Shown: piece by piece, positions 7,515-16,857 of the stretch
Layout: the number at the start of each line of letters is the position of its first letter
Numbering within the stretch: the stretch's first letter is position 1
Assembly (NCBI GenBank): GCA_030692905.1
Contig: JAUYBT010000174.1
Coordinates: 1-30,883 of the forward strand
Source: Bacteroidales bacterium
GTDB lineage: Bacteria; Bacteroidota; Bacteroidia; Bacteroidales; VadinHA17
Reading direction: 5' to 3'
DNA length: 30,883 bases
The notes under the pieces: generated by a model
The model's database searches: none
Told to the model about the DNA's origin: nothing
Seen by the model: only the letters and a program-made list of their open reading frames with translations
Made by a program: the position numbers and the translations under genes

Positions 7515-7562
7515 TTAAAAAACAGACTGACACAAACTATAAATTATCAAAATAAAAAGATT

Positions 7563-8426
7563 ATGAAAAAGTTAAAAGTTTTTTTACCGGCCTTATTCCT
7601 GACAACAGTTCTTCTTGCACAGCAAACCAGCCTGTCATTCAAAATGGAAGAATTAACATCACCAAAGTTTGCAAAAGCCGTTGATCTTGCGGGTGGAGTC
7701 TGCGTTATTCCGCTTGGGATAATAGAGAAACACGGACCACATCTTCCTCTTGGTTCAGATTTGTATGAGTCAAGAGAAGTTGCGTTTCATGCTGCAGAAA
7801 AAGAATATGCTGTGATTTTCCCTCCATATTTTGTGGGGCAGATTTTTGAAGCAACACATCAGCCGGGAGCGATTGCTTACAGTAATGAACTAATGTGGAA
7901 AATGCTGGAAGAGACGTGCAAGGAATTGTCAAGGAACGGATTAAAAAAGATCATTCTGTTAAACGGACATGGCGGAAATGGCAGTTTCCTTCAGTATTTC
8001 TGTCAGTCGCAACTCGCAAAACAGCAGGATTATGTAGTGGTAATGTTCCGGCCGGGAAATGATCCGGTAAACGGACCAGAGATTAAATCGTTAAAAAAAG
8101 CCAAACTGGATGGACATGCAGGGGAGGAGGAGACCTCAATGATGTATTATATTAATCCGGCTCTTGTTGATCAGGAAGCTTTGAAAAATGAATCGGGTTT
8201 AGATCAGGACAGATTGAGTAAATTACCATTTGGCTACACCGGTATCTGGTGGTATGCAAAGTACCCGAATCATTTTGCCAGTGATGTTAACACACCAAAT
8301 AAAAGACTTGGAGAATTGTTAATCACCAGCGATGCAGGCCAGCTTGCAGAATTAATAAAATTCCTTAAGAAAGACAACACAATACAACAACTTCAGGAAG
8401 AGTTCTTTAAAAAGACACACGACTAA
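7563..8426 (+). CDS. Secreted creatininase-family amidohydrolase
   Basis: A 287-residue protein with a signal peptide (MKKLKVFLPALFLTTVLLAQ). The ATG at 7563 is preferred to an upstream in-frame TTG that lies within the promoter. The creatininase fold is shown by EKHGPHLPLGSD (residues 55-66, with the metal-binding Glu, His and Asp), NGHGGN (134-139) and DGHAGEEETS (183-192). Family members use two metal ions to open cyclic amides or cleave amide bonds (creatinine, formamides of riboflavin and F420 synthesis, mycofactocin peptide). The exported Bacteroidota members are uncharacterised, so the substrate is unknown. It is divergent from the symporter operon across a 191-bp region and may belong to the same pathway. 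The 3' end is convergent with the GH43 operon. Confidence 0.88.
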   Translation: MKKLKVFLPALFLTTVLLAQQTSLSFKMEELTSPKFAKAVDLAGGVCVIPLGIIEKHGPHLPLGSDLYESREVAFHAAEKEYAVIFPPYFVGQIFEATHQPGAIAYSNELMWKMLEETCKELSRNGLKKIILLNGHGGNGSFLQYFCQSQLAKQQDYVVVMFRPGNDPVNGPEIKSLKKAKLDGHAGEEETSMMYYINPALVDQEALKNESGLDQDRLSKLPFGYTGIWWYAKYPNHFASDVNTPNKRLGELLITSDAGQLAELIKFLKKDNTIQQLQEEFFKKTHD

Positions 8427-8434
8427 CGGCACAA

Positions 8435-8468
8435 GACACACGACAATTATATCCTTGCGTCGTGCGTC
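8435..8468. terminator. Probable bidirectional terminator between convergent genes
   Basis: GACACACGAC (8435-8444) pairs with GTCGTGCGTC (8459-8468) at 9 of 10 positions around a 14-base AT-rich loop. Both arms are partly duplicated: AGACACACGAC also at 8413-8423 and GTCGTGCG also at 8473-8480, so alternative stems are possible. It lies in the 62-bp gap between the creatininase-like gene and the GH43 gene. Confidence 0.45.
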
Positions 8469-8488
8469 CAGAGTCGTGCGCCCTTATT

Positions 8489-9496
8489 TTAATTACCTGT
8501 GAATTCTTTAACAACCCTGAGAGTTTCACCGGTATCTTCCATTTCAAAAATACGCGGACGAGATCCCATATTGTTGGGAGAATGGAGTATCAGCATTATT
8601 TTTCCTTCGAAAGTTTTAAAGATCATTCCATGACCTCCGTCATTTTTATAAAGAGGTTCGACTTGTTGTTTCCATGGGCCTGCCAGCTTTCCTGATTCTG
8701 ATATTGCTATACCGCAAGTGTAGCCTTCGTATCCTCCGCTTGTCCAGGTCATATATAATTTCCCGGTTTTGCCCATGTAAAAATATGGGCCATCGGTTAC
8801 GTTACAACCATACTGGTCGCTTATCTTGCTCCAGGGAGCCTGGCTTCCGCGAAACAGGTTTTTCGGTACACCAACAATATCGGAGAGATCGTCTTTAAGT
8901 TGAACGTAACCGACAGCACCGTTGGTAACCTGTACCCATTCATGGCAATAAACCATGTAAGGAATTCCGTCTTCGACATAGAGAGTACCATCGAGAGTCA
9001 TCATATCGACCGGGAGGGTAGAGCGTTTTTGAAAAGCAATGAATGGGCCTGTTGGTGAGTCGCTGACCAGGATCTGAGATCCACGCGTAACGCGACCATT
9101 ACGCTCCCAGTTAAGCCACTGCTCACATAATTTATTGCGTGTATCGAAAGTCAGGAAGAGGTAATACTTCCCTTTGTAGAAATGCATTTCAGGGGCCCAG
9201 ATGCTGACAATAGGAATTTCACCCCAGACATCCTGAGGTGCAGTATAGATCATTTTAGGTCCTTCCCAATTTTTGAGGTCCTTGCTGGTATAACACCTTA
9301 CGCTCCTGCCACCGGGACCTACAATATAGTAAGTTTTAGATACCGGATCAGGAAGAATACACATATCGCGCCAACGCAGACTATCCAGATTAACTATTCC
9401 GGTCTGGGCAGGGCGTTTAGTCTGGGGTGGAATTTGTGGTTTTACAACAACAGTTATTGTGAATAAAACGAGAATAAAAACAATAAACCTTTTCAT
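8489..9496 (-). CDS. Secreted glycoside hydrolase family 43-like protein
   Basis: A 335-residue five-bladed propeller protein with signal peptide (MKRFIVFILVLFTITVVVKP). GH43-type blades are visible: RDMCILPDP (43-51), SIWAPEMHFYKGKYYLFLT (98-116), TLDGTLYVEDGIPYMVY (167-183) and VTDGPYFY (233-240). By spacing, Asp44 would be the general base and Asp169 the pKa modulator, but the general-acid position in VTDGPY holds Asp235 where GH43 enzymes normally have Glu. The family cleaves arabinose or xylose linkages in plant polysaccharides; the exact specificity is open and activity may differ because of the Asp. Second gene of an operon, 37 bases after the arabinanase, so the two probably act on the same arabinose-containing glycan in the periplasm or at the surface. 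Confidence 0.82.
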   Translation of the reverse strand: MKRFIVFILVLFTITVVVKPQIPPQTKRPAQTGIVNLDSLRWRDMCILPDPVSKTYYIVGPGGRSVRCYTSKDLKNWEGPKMIYTAPQDVWGEIPIVSIWAPEMHFYKGKYYLFLTFDTRNKLCEQWLNWERNGRVTRGSQILVSDSPTGPFIAFQKRSTLPVDMMTLDGTLYVEDGIPYMVYCHEWVQVTNGAVGYVQLKDDLSDIVGVPKNLFRGSQAPWSKISDQYGCNVTDGPYFYMGKTGKLYMTWTSGGYEGYTCGIAISESGKLAGPWKQQVEPLYKNDGGHGMIFKTFEGKIMLILHSPNNMGSRPRIFEMEDTGETLRVVKEFTGN

Positions 9497-9533
9497 AATT
9501 AATATTTTAATTAATTGGACATTCAGAATCTAC

Positions 9534-10613
9534 TTACAAATCAATAGTTGGCCATTCAGCCCTGTCCCATTTTATTTCTTTTACTATGAGTTTTGAGCGC
9601 CCGTTGTCGTATTTGTCATAGCCGTGCATTATCAGATATGTTTTTCCATTAAATGTATATGCAGCGCAATGACCGACAGCGGCCCAGTCGACATTTCCCT
9701 GTGCTACAATCATTCCGCCACCGCGGGTTAACAGGTTGCCCTCCCTGTCAACGTAAGGACCCTCAACAGTTCTGGAGCGGCCGACAAGTACTTTATAATC
9801 ACTATTAAGACCTCTGCAGCAATAATCAACCGATATAAAAAGGTAGAAGTACTGGAATCTTTTAAAGATAAATGGAGCTTCAATAGTTCCGTCACCGGGA
9901 TCGGTATCATCAAGTGCAAATGTTCTGGGTTGCCGGGCAAGGGTATACCAGACTTCCGGTTTTGCAACAGACAGCAGATCCGGAGCCAGTTTAACCATTT
10001 TTATCCCATCCCAGAAAGAACCGAAAACAAGCCATCCCTGTCTTCCGTCCATAATAAGATTTGGGTCGATAGCGTTCCACATATCCTTATTGGGGATTGA
10101 CTGAATAACCATTCCATGGTCAACCCATTTAAAGTTAGTGTCGGCGGGATGGAGTGTTTTATTGGTGGCAACACCAATTACAGAAGTGTTTTTTGCAAAA
10201 GCAGAAAACGAGTAATATAAATAATAAGTTCCATTAACAAACTGAATATCAGGAGCCCAATAACCACCTCCACCCCTGAAACCGGGGATGAGATCTTGGG
10301 TTATCCATGCAGGAGCCTGTTCAAAGACATTTTTTTCTCTTTTCCAGTTTATCATATCAGTACTGGAAGCAACGCCGCCCCCGGTAGTAAACAGATAATA
10401 AACACTGTCCTGTTTTATCATAACCGGATCGTGGGCAGGATACAGGTTTTCATTCGGATTATGGATCTGAACGAGCAGAGGAGGGTCCTTCTTCTGGAGG
10501 ACAGTTCCTTGCCGGATCGTCCTGTCCCGGTTGTTCTGGGCAAAAAGCAGATTTGCTTCTGTAACAGATACGATCAGACAAATCAGTATTTTAATAATAG
10601 TTCTGTCGGTCAT
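9534..10613 (-). CDS. GH43 arabinan endo-1,5-alpha-L-arabinanase
   Basis: A 359-residue secreted enzyme (signal peptide ILICLIVSVTEANLLFAQ). The GH43 triad is complete: Asp62 in HDPVMI (base), Asp183 in AIDPNL (pKa modulator) and Glu245 in IEAPF (acid). The spacings of 121 and 62 residues agree with the 120 and 63 of characterised arabinanases. WAPDIQFVNGTYYLYYS (119-135) and FISVDYCCRGLNSDYKVLVG (259-278) are typical of arabinan-active members, and GHCA (314-317) supplies the conserved histidine near the catalytic centre. It would cut alpha-1,5-arabinan of pectin side chains. First gene of a two-gene operon with the other GH43; no SusC/SusD pair is in the window, so this is not a full polysaccharide utilisation locus. 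Confidence 0.9.
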   Translation of the reverse strand: MTDRTIIKILICLIVSVTEANLLFAQNNRDRTIRQGTVLQKKDPPLLVQIHNPNENLYPAHDPVMIKQDSVYYLFTTGGGVASSTDMINWKREKNVFEQAPAWITQDLIPGFRGGGGYWAPDIQFVNGTYYLYYSFSAFAKNTSVIGVATNKTLHPADTNFKWVDHGMVIQSIPNKDMWNAIDPNLIMDGRQGWLVFGSFWDGIKMVKLAPDLLSVAKPEVWYTLARQPRTFALDDTDPGDGTIEAPFIFKRFQYFYLFISVDYCCRGLNSDYKVLVGRSRTVEGPYVDREGNLLTRGGGMIVAQGNVDWAAVGHCAAYTFNGKTYLIMHGYDKYDNGRSKLIVKEIKWDRAEWPTIDL

Positions 10614-10655
10614 CTTTATCAGTATTTATTAGTAAGTTCATTGAAGTTGCTACAA

Positions 10656-10663
10656 CAAATATA
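10656..10663 (-). promoter_or_regulatory. -7 element for the GH43 operon
   Basis: The minus strand reads TATATTTG, matching TAnnTTTG, 42 bases before the ATG at 10613. No clear -33 TTTG. Confidence 0.4.
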
Positions 10664-10722
10664 AACATGTTTTCAGCGAATTCAATTATCGTAAAAACAG
10701 ATAAAAGTTTACAGGATTATAA

Positions 10723-10730
10723 TAAATTTG
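10723..10730 (+). promoter_or_regulatory. -7 element for the GH20 gene
   Basis: TAAATTTG matches TAnnTTTG and lies 97 bases before the ATG at 10828. The -33 region is not convincing. Confidence 0.35.
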
Positions 10731-10827
10731 GAAAAAGTTACTTCAGTGAGTGTAATGAGCAAAAAAGGCCCAAAGCAGGAAAACGCAAATAAATTCCATA
10801 CCTTAATCCCAAATAATTTACTGAGCT

Positions 10828-12408
10828 ATGGTTAACAAAAAACAAAACAGCGCAATTGCAACATTATTTATTATTATCATGCAACTGATCCAGATGTCAT
10901 GCACGGCAGAAACACCGGAGGACCTTTCAAAAGAAAGCATTATCCCCAAACCTGTTTCAATTACTACCACCGGAGAATCCTTTACATTAAAGGCAGGCAC
11001 AGATATTTATATCCAGGGTGAATCCGATGAACTGAAACAAATCGGTCAATACCTGGCCGACAGACTAAAACCGGCAACAGGTTTTGGGTTTGAGGTAAAA
11101 TCAACCTCCAAAGCTCCACGGGCGGGCAATATTTATCTTACAACTTCAGCCGCCGACGCAAAGCTTGGGGAAGAAGGGTACGAACTGACTATTACAAAAA
11201 AACTGGTAAAACTGGCAGCTAATGGCCCGGCTGGATTATTCCGGGGCATTCAGACAATCCGGCAGCTTTTACCGGCAAATATTGAACTGACTGCAAAACA
11301 GGATGGTCCCTGGAAAATTTCAACAGGTACAATTATTGATTATCCGGTCTATTCTTATCGTGGCGCCATGCTCGACGTATCCCGCCATTTTTTTGGTGTT
11401 GATGATGTGAAGCGCTTTATTGATTTTCTGGCCCTCTATAAAATGAATGTATTACACCTGCACCTTTCTGACGATCAGGGATGGAGGATAGAAATAAAAT
11501 CGTGGCCGAATCTTACTGCTCATGGCGGCAGCACACAGGTGGGCGGCGGCAAGGGTGGTTATTATACACAGGAGCAATATACCGAAATTGTGAATTATGC
11601 AAAGGAGCGTTATATAATGGTGGTGCCTGAAATTGATATGCCGGGCCATACTAATGCAGCGCTGGCATCGTATGCCGAACTCAATTGCAACGGAAAAGCA
11701 ACGGAGCTGTACACCGGCACAAGAGTGGGATTCAGCTCCTTGTGCACCGGCAAAGAGATCACCTATAAATTTATTGACGATGTTGTAAGGGAGCTGGCGG
11801 CGCTTACCCCTGGCCCGTATATCCATATTGGCGGTGATGAATCGAATTCTACTAAAAAAGAGGATTATATTCCCTTTATCAACAGGGTGCAGGAAATAGT
11901 GCTGTCACATGGTAAGCAGGTTATCGGGTGGGATGATATATCAATTGCAAGCCTGAAACCCAATGTCGTTGCACAGCACTGGGCGAATGTTAAAAATGCA
12001 AACATGGCAGTTGGTCAGGGTGCAAAAATTTTAATGTCACCTGCAATAAAAGCTTACCTCGACATGCAATATGATAAAAATACACCGTTAGGACTGCACT
12101 GGGCCGCCTATATTGAAGTTGATAATGCATATAAATGGGATCCGGCAACGCTTGTTCCCGGGGTTGAAAAAGAGAATGTTTTAGGTATTGAAGCTCCGTT
12201 ATGGACAGAGACTATCACGAAAATGGATGATATTGAGTATATGGGTTTTCCCCGGCTTCCCGGCTATGCCGAAATAGGATGGACACCCTCCTCAGCAAGA
12301 AACTGGGATGAGTATAAAGTAAGGCTCGGAAAACAGGGTGAGCGTTTTAAAGCGATGGATATTAATTTTTATCCCTCCGGGCTTGTACCGTGGGTCGGAG
12401 CGAAATAG
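10828..12408 (+). CDS. GH20 beta-N-acetylhexosaminidase, lipoprotein
   Basis: A 526-residue family 20 glycosidase. The N-terminus is a lipoprotein signal with a fair lipobox (QMSC, Cys25), so it is membrane-anchored. The GH20b domain spans roughly 35-170; the TIM barrel begins at YRGAMLDVSRHFF (177-189) and carries LHLSDDQGWRIEI (211-223), VPEIDMPGHT (266-275), the catalytic Asp337-Glu338 pair in HIGGDESN, and WTE (459-461), whose Trp lines the sugar site. The enzyme removes terminal beta-GlcNAc or GalNAc by substrate-assisted catalysis, for example from chitin oligomers, glycoproteins or cell-wall fragments. Single transcription unit, divergent from the arabinanase operon and convergent with the deacetylase-like gene, which ends 17 bases beyond. 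Confidence 0.93.
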   Translation: MVNKKQNSAIATLFIIIMQLIQMSCTAETPEDLSKESIIPKPVSITTTGESFTLKAGTDIYIQGESDELKQIGQYLADRLKPATGFGFEVKSTSKAPRAGNIYLTTSAADAKLGEEGYELTITKKLVKLAANGPAGLFRGIQTIRQLLPANIELTAKQDGPWKISTGTIIDYPVYSYRGAMLDVSRHFFGVDDVKRFIDFLALYKMNVLHLHLSDDQGWRIEIKSWPNLTAHGGSTQVGGGKGGYYTQEQYTEIVNYAKERYIMVVPEIDMPGHTNAALASYAELNCNGKATELYTGTRVGFSSLCTGKEITYKFIDDVVRELAALTPGPYIHIGGDESNSTKKEDYIPFINRVQEIVLSHGKQVIGWDDISIASLKPNVVAQHWANVKNANMAVGQGAKILMSPAIKAYLDMQYDKNTPLGLHWAAYIEVDNAYKWDPATLVPGVEKENVLGIEAPLWTETITKMDDIEYMGFPRLPGYAEIGWTPSSARNWDEYKVRLGKQGERFKAMDINFYPSGLVPWVGAK

Positions 12409-12425
12409 TGATTGTACAAGAATAC

Positions 12426-13778
12426 TTATATGACCAGCTCGCTTAATCCCTTTTCCAGGTTAAAGCACAGTACTGAACCTGTTTTATCGTAATACCAGGT
12501 ATCGGACCTAAGTGCCTTTAAATCTTTAACTCTTACAAATGGTTTTATTTCTGCTTCTCCAATTTTTTTCCCGGGATCCCGGACTGCGGAATTCAGTTTA
12601 ATAGTGAAGCCGGGAGTGGAAAAAGGCGCTTTTAATGTCATTCTATTTCCGTTTACTGCAATAGTTGTTAGTTCTTTTGCTGCCCAGTACCTGGCAATCT
12701 CACTTAGTTTCATCCAGTTGAGATGGTCGTACTTCTGGTCGAGCCTTTTTTTAACCTGTTTAAGTATATTAAAACCAACCCGGTCGCCATTGAAATAAAT
12801 CCCGAGCCAATGACATACTATAATGGCAGGTTCCCCGCTGTCAATCACATCTACCATTCGTCCCGACAAAAGGTCTTCTGTAATGAACTTATCGGCATTT
12901 CCCGGAACCAGTCCGTCCCAGCCGCCAAACCAATCGTCGGTACATCCCGGAATGGAGACAACACATTTCGGGTTTGTGCCATTGAGGTCAGAGGGATGCA
13001 ACACCTGAGGTGCAACACTCTTTCCTTTTTCGGTAAAAAGATCACGGAAGAAATGTGGTATTTCGGCTCCATAAACATCCCGCACAGCATCCAGTGTGCC
13101 AAGAGCTAAATTATTCTGATTTCGTCCGCCATAGCCTCCGGGTGTTGTAAGTCCTTCACAGGGCAGGCCGGCCTCTTTTAAAATTGTGAGGGCATACGCC
13201 TGGTATGCAGCCAGTTCATCTGCACTTTTTGTCTGGCTCCATTCCCAGTTTTCCATATAGTCAGGTGTTGGATAAGGGAAAGGCTTTCCGGTTTTAATAT
13301 CGATCACACGGGTGTGACTGACCATTTCGGGATGAATATCCCAGCCGGGTACGATAATCTCGCGTATGAGATTCAGGCTATCTTCCAATTCCCGTTTTGT
13401 CCATCCCGGGATAAAGCGATTCACCCAGCCTGTGCAAGCCGGGTAAGGGACAATACTGTATTTTCCTTTTACCCCGTTTTCAAGGCACCATTCACCAAAC
13501 TCTCTTACAAAGCTGTCAGGAATTTCCCGTGGAAGCTTTCGCCAGTCCTGTTTATACTGAGTGGGAAATATCTCAGCAAATTGAGGGATTCCAAAGTGTG
13601 CCATGTTAACGAGACAGGTAGAATCGTCTATGATAAGGCTTACGGGAACGCGGTTGTATGGATTCAATACCTCCACAGTCATGGGTATATCTGCCAGTAC
13701 GTTGGAATAGGGATAAGAGGCAATGGCCACTCCTCCCAAACTGACAGTTTTTACAAATGAACGCCTGGTATAACTCAT
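12426..13778 (-). CDS. Tat-exported polysaccharide-deacetylase-like protein
   Basis: A 450-residue protein with a twin-arginine signal (YTRRSFVK at 3-10, then a short hydrophobic stretch), so it is exported folded, probably with a bound metal. Features that recall the NodB/polysaccharide deacetylase barrel are an Asp-Asp pair after a hydrophobic strand (VSLIIDDST, 46-54), two histidines in WDIHPEMVSH (146-155) and TTPGGYGG (211-218), the position of the Arg-Pro motif in that family. The match is partial, the histidine spacing is wider than the usual HxxxH, and the C-terminal 100 residues look like a beta domain. A metal-dependent carbohydrate deacetylase is the best guess; many relatives are annotated only as hypothetical. 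It is a single minus-strand gene. A GC-rich segment begins about 85 bases upstream. Confidence 0.6.
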   Translation of the reverse strand: MSYTRRSFVKTVSLGGVAIASYPYSNVLADIPMTVEVLNPYNRVPVSLIIDDSTCLVNMAHFGIPQFAEIFPTQYKQDWRKLPREIPDSFVREFGEWCLENGVKGKYSIVPYPACTGWVNRFIPGWTKRELEDSLNLIREIIVPGWDIHPEMVSHTRVIDIKTGKPFPYPTPDYMENWEWSQTKSADELAAYQAYALTILKEAGLPCEGLTTPGGYGGRNQNNLALGTLDAVRDVYGAEIPHFFRDLFTEKGKSVAPQVLHPSDLNGTNPKCVVSIPGCTDDWFGGWDGLVPGNADKFITEDLLSGRMVDVIDSGEPAIIVCHWLGIYFNGDRVGFNILKQVKKRLDQKYDHLNWMKLSEIARYWAAKELTTIAVNGNRMTLKAPFSTPGFTIKLNSAVRDPGKKIGEAEIKPFVRVKDLKALRSDTWYYDKTGSVLCFNLEKGLSELVI

Positions 13779-13914
13779 GGTTTTTCAGGTTATGAGGAGG
13801 AAAGGTACAATAAATCTTAAAAAATTTCAAGAACCACTGAAAATCAACAGTGCTAATTCCATCCATCACTTGTCGCACTCACCACAAATGTCTCGTTCGA
13901 AGCCGGCATGCCTG

Positions 13915-16857
13915 TCATCGGATAACATGTCGCTTGCGTGCCTGCATGAGCAGCGCTTCGCGATCCACGATTTGGCCTTGCTTGATGACCGCCCAGATCC
14001 GGCGTGTGTTGCGGATGTCTTGCAAGGGGTCCGAATTCAGGACCACCAGGTCCGCGACGGCGCCCTCAGCAATGACACCGAGGCGGTCGCTGACTCCGAG
14101 CGCCGCTGCAGCACCCCGAGTCGCCGCTTTCAGGGCTTCTAACGGCGTCAAACCAGCCTCTACAAGCAACTCCAGCTCCCAGTGCAGTGCTAGTAGCGCA
14201 TCAGGTTGGTCCGTCCCGGCGGCGAGCGGTACGCCGGCAGCGGCGGAGGCGGCAACGTTAGCTCGCATTGCCTTCAGCGTCTCAGAGGTCCAACCTGCAG
14301 TCGTGGGTGATGCCTGCTCGAGCTGCCGTGTGAGGAAAGCCAGCTTCGAGGGCAGCAGGAAGCCCGACACCGTGGAGTCCGACAAGGAGGATCGTAATCT
14401 AGCGCGTCCATCTGGGGTTTCTACGTAAGCCCACACGAGTGTGGGCGTCAACGTCACCCCTGCCTGGCGGAGAATCGCGATTACATCCTGCCGGAACTTT
14501 AGTGTGGCCTCCCCGGTAGTACTCTCGTAAAATGCGTGTTCCTTCCGATCCAGGCCGGCAGCCACGACCGCCGGTCCAAGGGAATGAGAAAGTACCGGTA
14601 AACCATGTTCGTGGGCGATACGTACCGTTGCAGCCTGGAGCCAAGGGTCCCAGCGATCGTAAGCTTTTACATGTGTCGCGCCGAGACCTACCAAATGGTC
14701 GATGTACCGAGACAATTGTGTCAGAGTGTCCACGCGAAGGAACTGGGGAAATGCGTTCATTTTACCTTTCACAAAAAAACCCCCCGCCGGGAAGATGCGC
14801 GGTCCGTCCTGCCGTCCACTCTCGATGGCTTCGGACAGTTCGACCGTCTCGTGGCCCTCGCTGCCGGCATCGCCAACGGATGTAATGCCCCAGTAAAGGA
14901 CCCCCTCGTGGGGAAAGACGCCTCGGAAGATGTGCACGTGCGCGTCGATGAGCCCGGGGATTACCGTTCGACCGGCAAGGTCTACGATCGAATCAGCAAC
15001 CGGCCCATGCCCTGCCGGTCGGATTGACTGTATCATGCCCTCACCGAGCAGCAGATCCCACAGCCCCTCCCGGGGCTCCGGTGTGAGCAGGCGGGCGTTA
15101 CGGAGCAGCAACTTAGCGTGAGGCCGTGGTACGGTGTAGGAGAGATCAAGAGACAAACGTCTGTCTGTTTCGCTGGCCATGTCGAAGCGACGCACCTCTC
15201 CTCCGCTCAAGTACACGACCTGTCTATTGCCGGCCCAGGCGGGGAAAAACGCTGCAGGTCCTCGTACGATCCGTTCTGCAGAGTCTGAGGAAAGCACGCG
15301 CACGCGCAACTCTCCCTGTTTCACAAAGGCCAGTTGCCGGACGTCAGGCGACACTGCCAGGAAATCGAGCTGAGCATTCGGCCAATCCGCTATGAAAGGC
15401 TCTGGCACACCTCCCGAGAACCTTTGAATCCTCGTGACGAGGCCTCCTTCTCCGGTTCGGTAGGCCAGTTCTGCGTAAAGGAGGCCGGCATCGGTCGTCC
15501 ATAGCAGTGGTCGGAGGTCCATGGCTTGAGTCCGCGCGAGCTCGTGACTGGGGCCACCTTGAGTGGCGACGATCTTGAGTGAAAGGCGACCTCGGTTGGG
15601 CGCAGTGGAAAAAACGAAGGCTATACTATCACCGGACGGATGCCACACAGGCGCTGTTGCGTATCCTGAGCCACTAGTCACGCACCGCCGCGCACCGGAG
15701 CCGAGGTCAAGTGTGAACACCTGATAATCACCCTTCTCGTTTGAGACGAAGGCGAGCCTAAGCTCATCCTGAGACCAGGCGGGGTCCTTGTCGGAGGCGC
15801 TTCCCGTCGTGAGCTGTCTCACACGACCGTCCGCTTCACGAAGCCATAAATCACCCAAGGCAGCGAAAACGAGCCGGCTGCCGTCCGGAGATGGTGCTAG
15901 TCGTGAAATCCCGCGAACCTGCACGCGGGCACCAGGTGCCATTATAGACGGTGACCTGCGAGCGTAAACGACACGTGGGAGGGTGAGCCTCGCCTGAAAC
16001 GGGATTGAATCTCGCGTCCCGGTCGTGGGATCAACAGTGCGGATCTTACCGCCAGCCGAATAAACCAGCAAGTTTCGTCCAGGGAGCCATTGAGGTGCAT
16101 ACTCGTTCACGTCCTCGTCGTTGGTCAGCCGTCGGGGTTCACCTCCATCAGCAGAGACGAACCAGACCTGCAGCCTGTCCGAACGTCTTGACAGAAAAAA
16201 TAGGTCTCGGCCGGACGGTGACCATGAGGGAGCCTTGTCGTTGGGTCCAGTTGTCAGCTGCCTGATTGATGCGCCATCGGCGCTGACGACATGAAGTCGT
16301 CCTCCTGAGTTGAACGCAATCCATCGACCATCGGGAGACCACGCCGGGTTCCCCGCGTCAAGTGTGTCAGGAGTCAGACGGTGCGCCATGCCCCCGCTCG
16401 CAGGGATCGTCCAGATGCCGCCGATGATCAGGGGGCAGAATGCGATCGTCTCGCCGTCGGGCGACCAACTCGGCCACCAGTCGTATGGGCCGTCTGTCAG
16501 GCGCCGGGGCTCTCCACCGGACACAGGGACGATGAGCAGGCCGGCATCGCGCCGCAGAGACGAGAAGACGATATAGCGACCGTCGGGCGACCAGCGTGGG
16601 AACCAGTGCTGGTCAGGAGGCTCGATGGGATTCGTGATTCGACGAGCTTCACCGCCGGCCGAATCAACTACCCAGATGTGTTGCCAGAGCTGAAGCGCGA
16701 ATTGCCGACCGTCCGGAGATGGAACGACCTCCATGTCCGTTCCCTCGTGGAAATCGAGATTGAAAGTCTTGTGAATGCAGGATCCGAGCAGGGAGAGCAA
16801 AAGTATCGCCGCCGCCGTTCTCCATCGCGCGGGCGTCTTCGTCAAAAGGATTGCCAT
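13915..16857 (-). CDS. Amidohydrolase lipoprotein with N-terminal TolB-type beta-propeller
   Basis: A 980-residue two-domain protein. The lipobox is LLGSC (Cys27). Residues about 40-570 are PD40/TolB-type repeats, with WSPDG or related tetrads near 89, 131, 173, 212 and 322. Residues 580-980 form a metal-dependent amidohydrolase of the imidazolonepropionase/Xaa-Pro dipeptidase type: HVH (640-642), Lys731 (candidate carboxylated lysine, VKAY), His758 (LSHS), His774 (KEHAF) and Asp883 (AGTD), a complete binuclear site. It probably cleaves small exported amides or dipeptides; the substrate is unknown. Base composition is foreign: positions 14401-14460 are 37 of 60 G or C, against about 30-40% in most neighbours, and codons end in G/C. 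Acquisition from a high-GC bacterium is likely. The GC-rich gene creates many long antisense frames, which are shadows. Confidence 0.9.
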   Translation of the reverse strand: MAILLTKTPARWRTAAAILLLSLLGSCIHKTFNLDFHEGTDMEVVPSPDGRQFALQLWQHIWVVDSAGGEARRITNPIEPPDQHWFPRWSPDGRYIVFSSLRRDAGLLIVPVSGGEPRRLTDGPYDWWPSWSPDGETIAFCPLIIGGIWTIPASGGMAHRLTPDTLDAGNPAWSPDGRWIAFNSGGRLHVVSADGASIRQLTTGPNDKAPSWSPSGRDLFFLSRRSDRLQVWFVSADGGEPRRLTNDEDVNEYAPQWLPGRNLLVYSAGGKIRTVDPTTGTRDSIPFQARLTLPRVVYARRSPSIMAPGARVQVRGISRLAPSPDGSRLVFAALGDLWLREADGRVRQLTTGSASDKDPAWSQDELRLAFVSNEKGDYQVFTLDLGSGARRCVTSGSGYATAPVWHPSGDSIAFVFSTAPNRGRLSLKIVATQGGPSHELARTQAMDLRPLLWTTDAGLLYAELAYRTGEGGLVTRIQRFSGGVPEPFIADWPNAQLDFLAVSPDVRQLAFVKQGELRVRVLSSDSAERIVRGPAAFFPAWAGNRQVVYLSGGEVRRFDMASETDRRLSLDLSYTVPRPHAKLLLRNARLLTPEPREGLWDLLLGEGMIQSIRPAGHGPVADSIVDLAGRTVIPGLIDAHVHIFRGVFPHEGVLYWGITSVGDAGSEGHETVELSEAIESGRQDGPRIFPAGGFFVKGKMNAFPQFLRVDTLTQLSRYIDHLVGLGATHVKAYDRWDPWLQAATVRIAHEHGLPVLSHSLGPAVVAAGLDRKEHAFYESTTGEATLKFRQDVIAILRQAGVTLTPTLVWAYVETPDGRARLRSSLSDSTVSGFLLPSKLAFLTRQLEQASPTTAGWTSETLKAMRANVAASAAAGVPLAAGTDQPDALLALHWELELLVEAGLTPLEALKAATRGAAAALGVSDRLGVIAEGAVADLVVLNSDPLQDIRNTRRIWAVIKQGQIVDREALLMQARKRHVIR

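Noticed and set aside
8462..10664. Plus-strand frames opposite the GH43 genes
   Set aside because: They are shadows of two well-supported secreted enzymes.
13842..13914. Short minus-strand frame just after the amidohydrolase stop, reading MPASNETFVV
   Set aside because: Only 18 codons long and of no recognised family; it could be the tail of a donor gene but cannot be supported.
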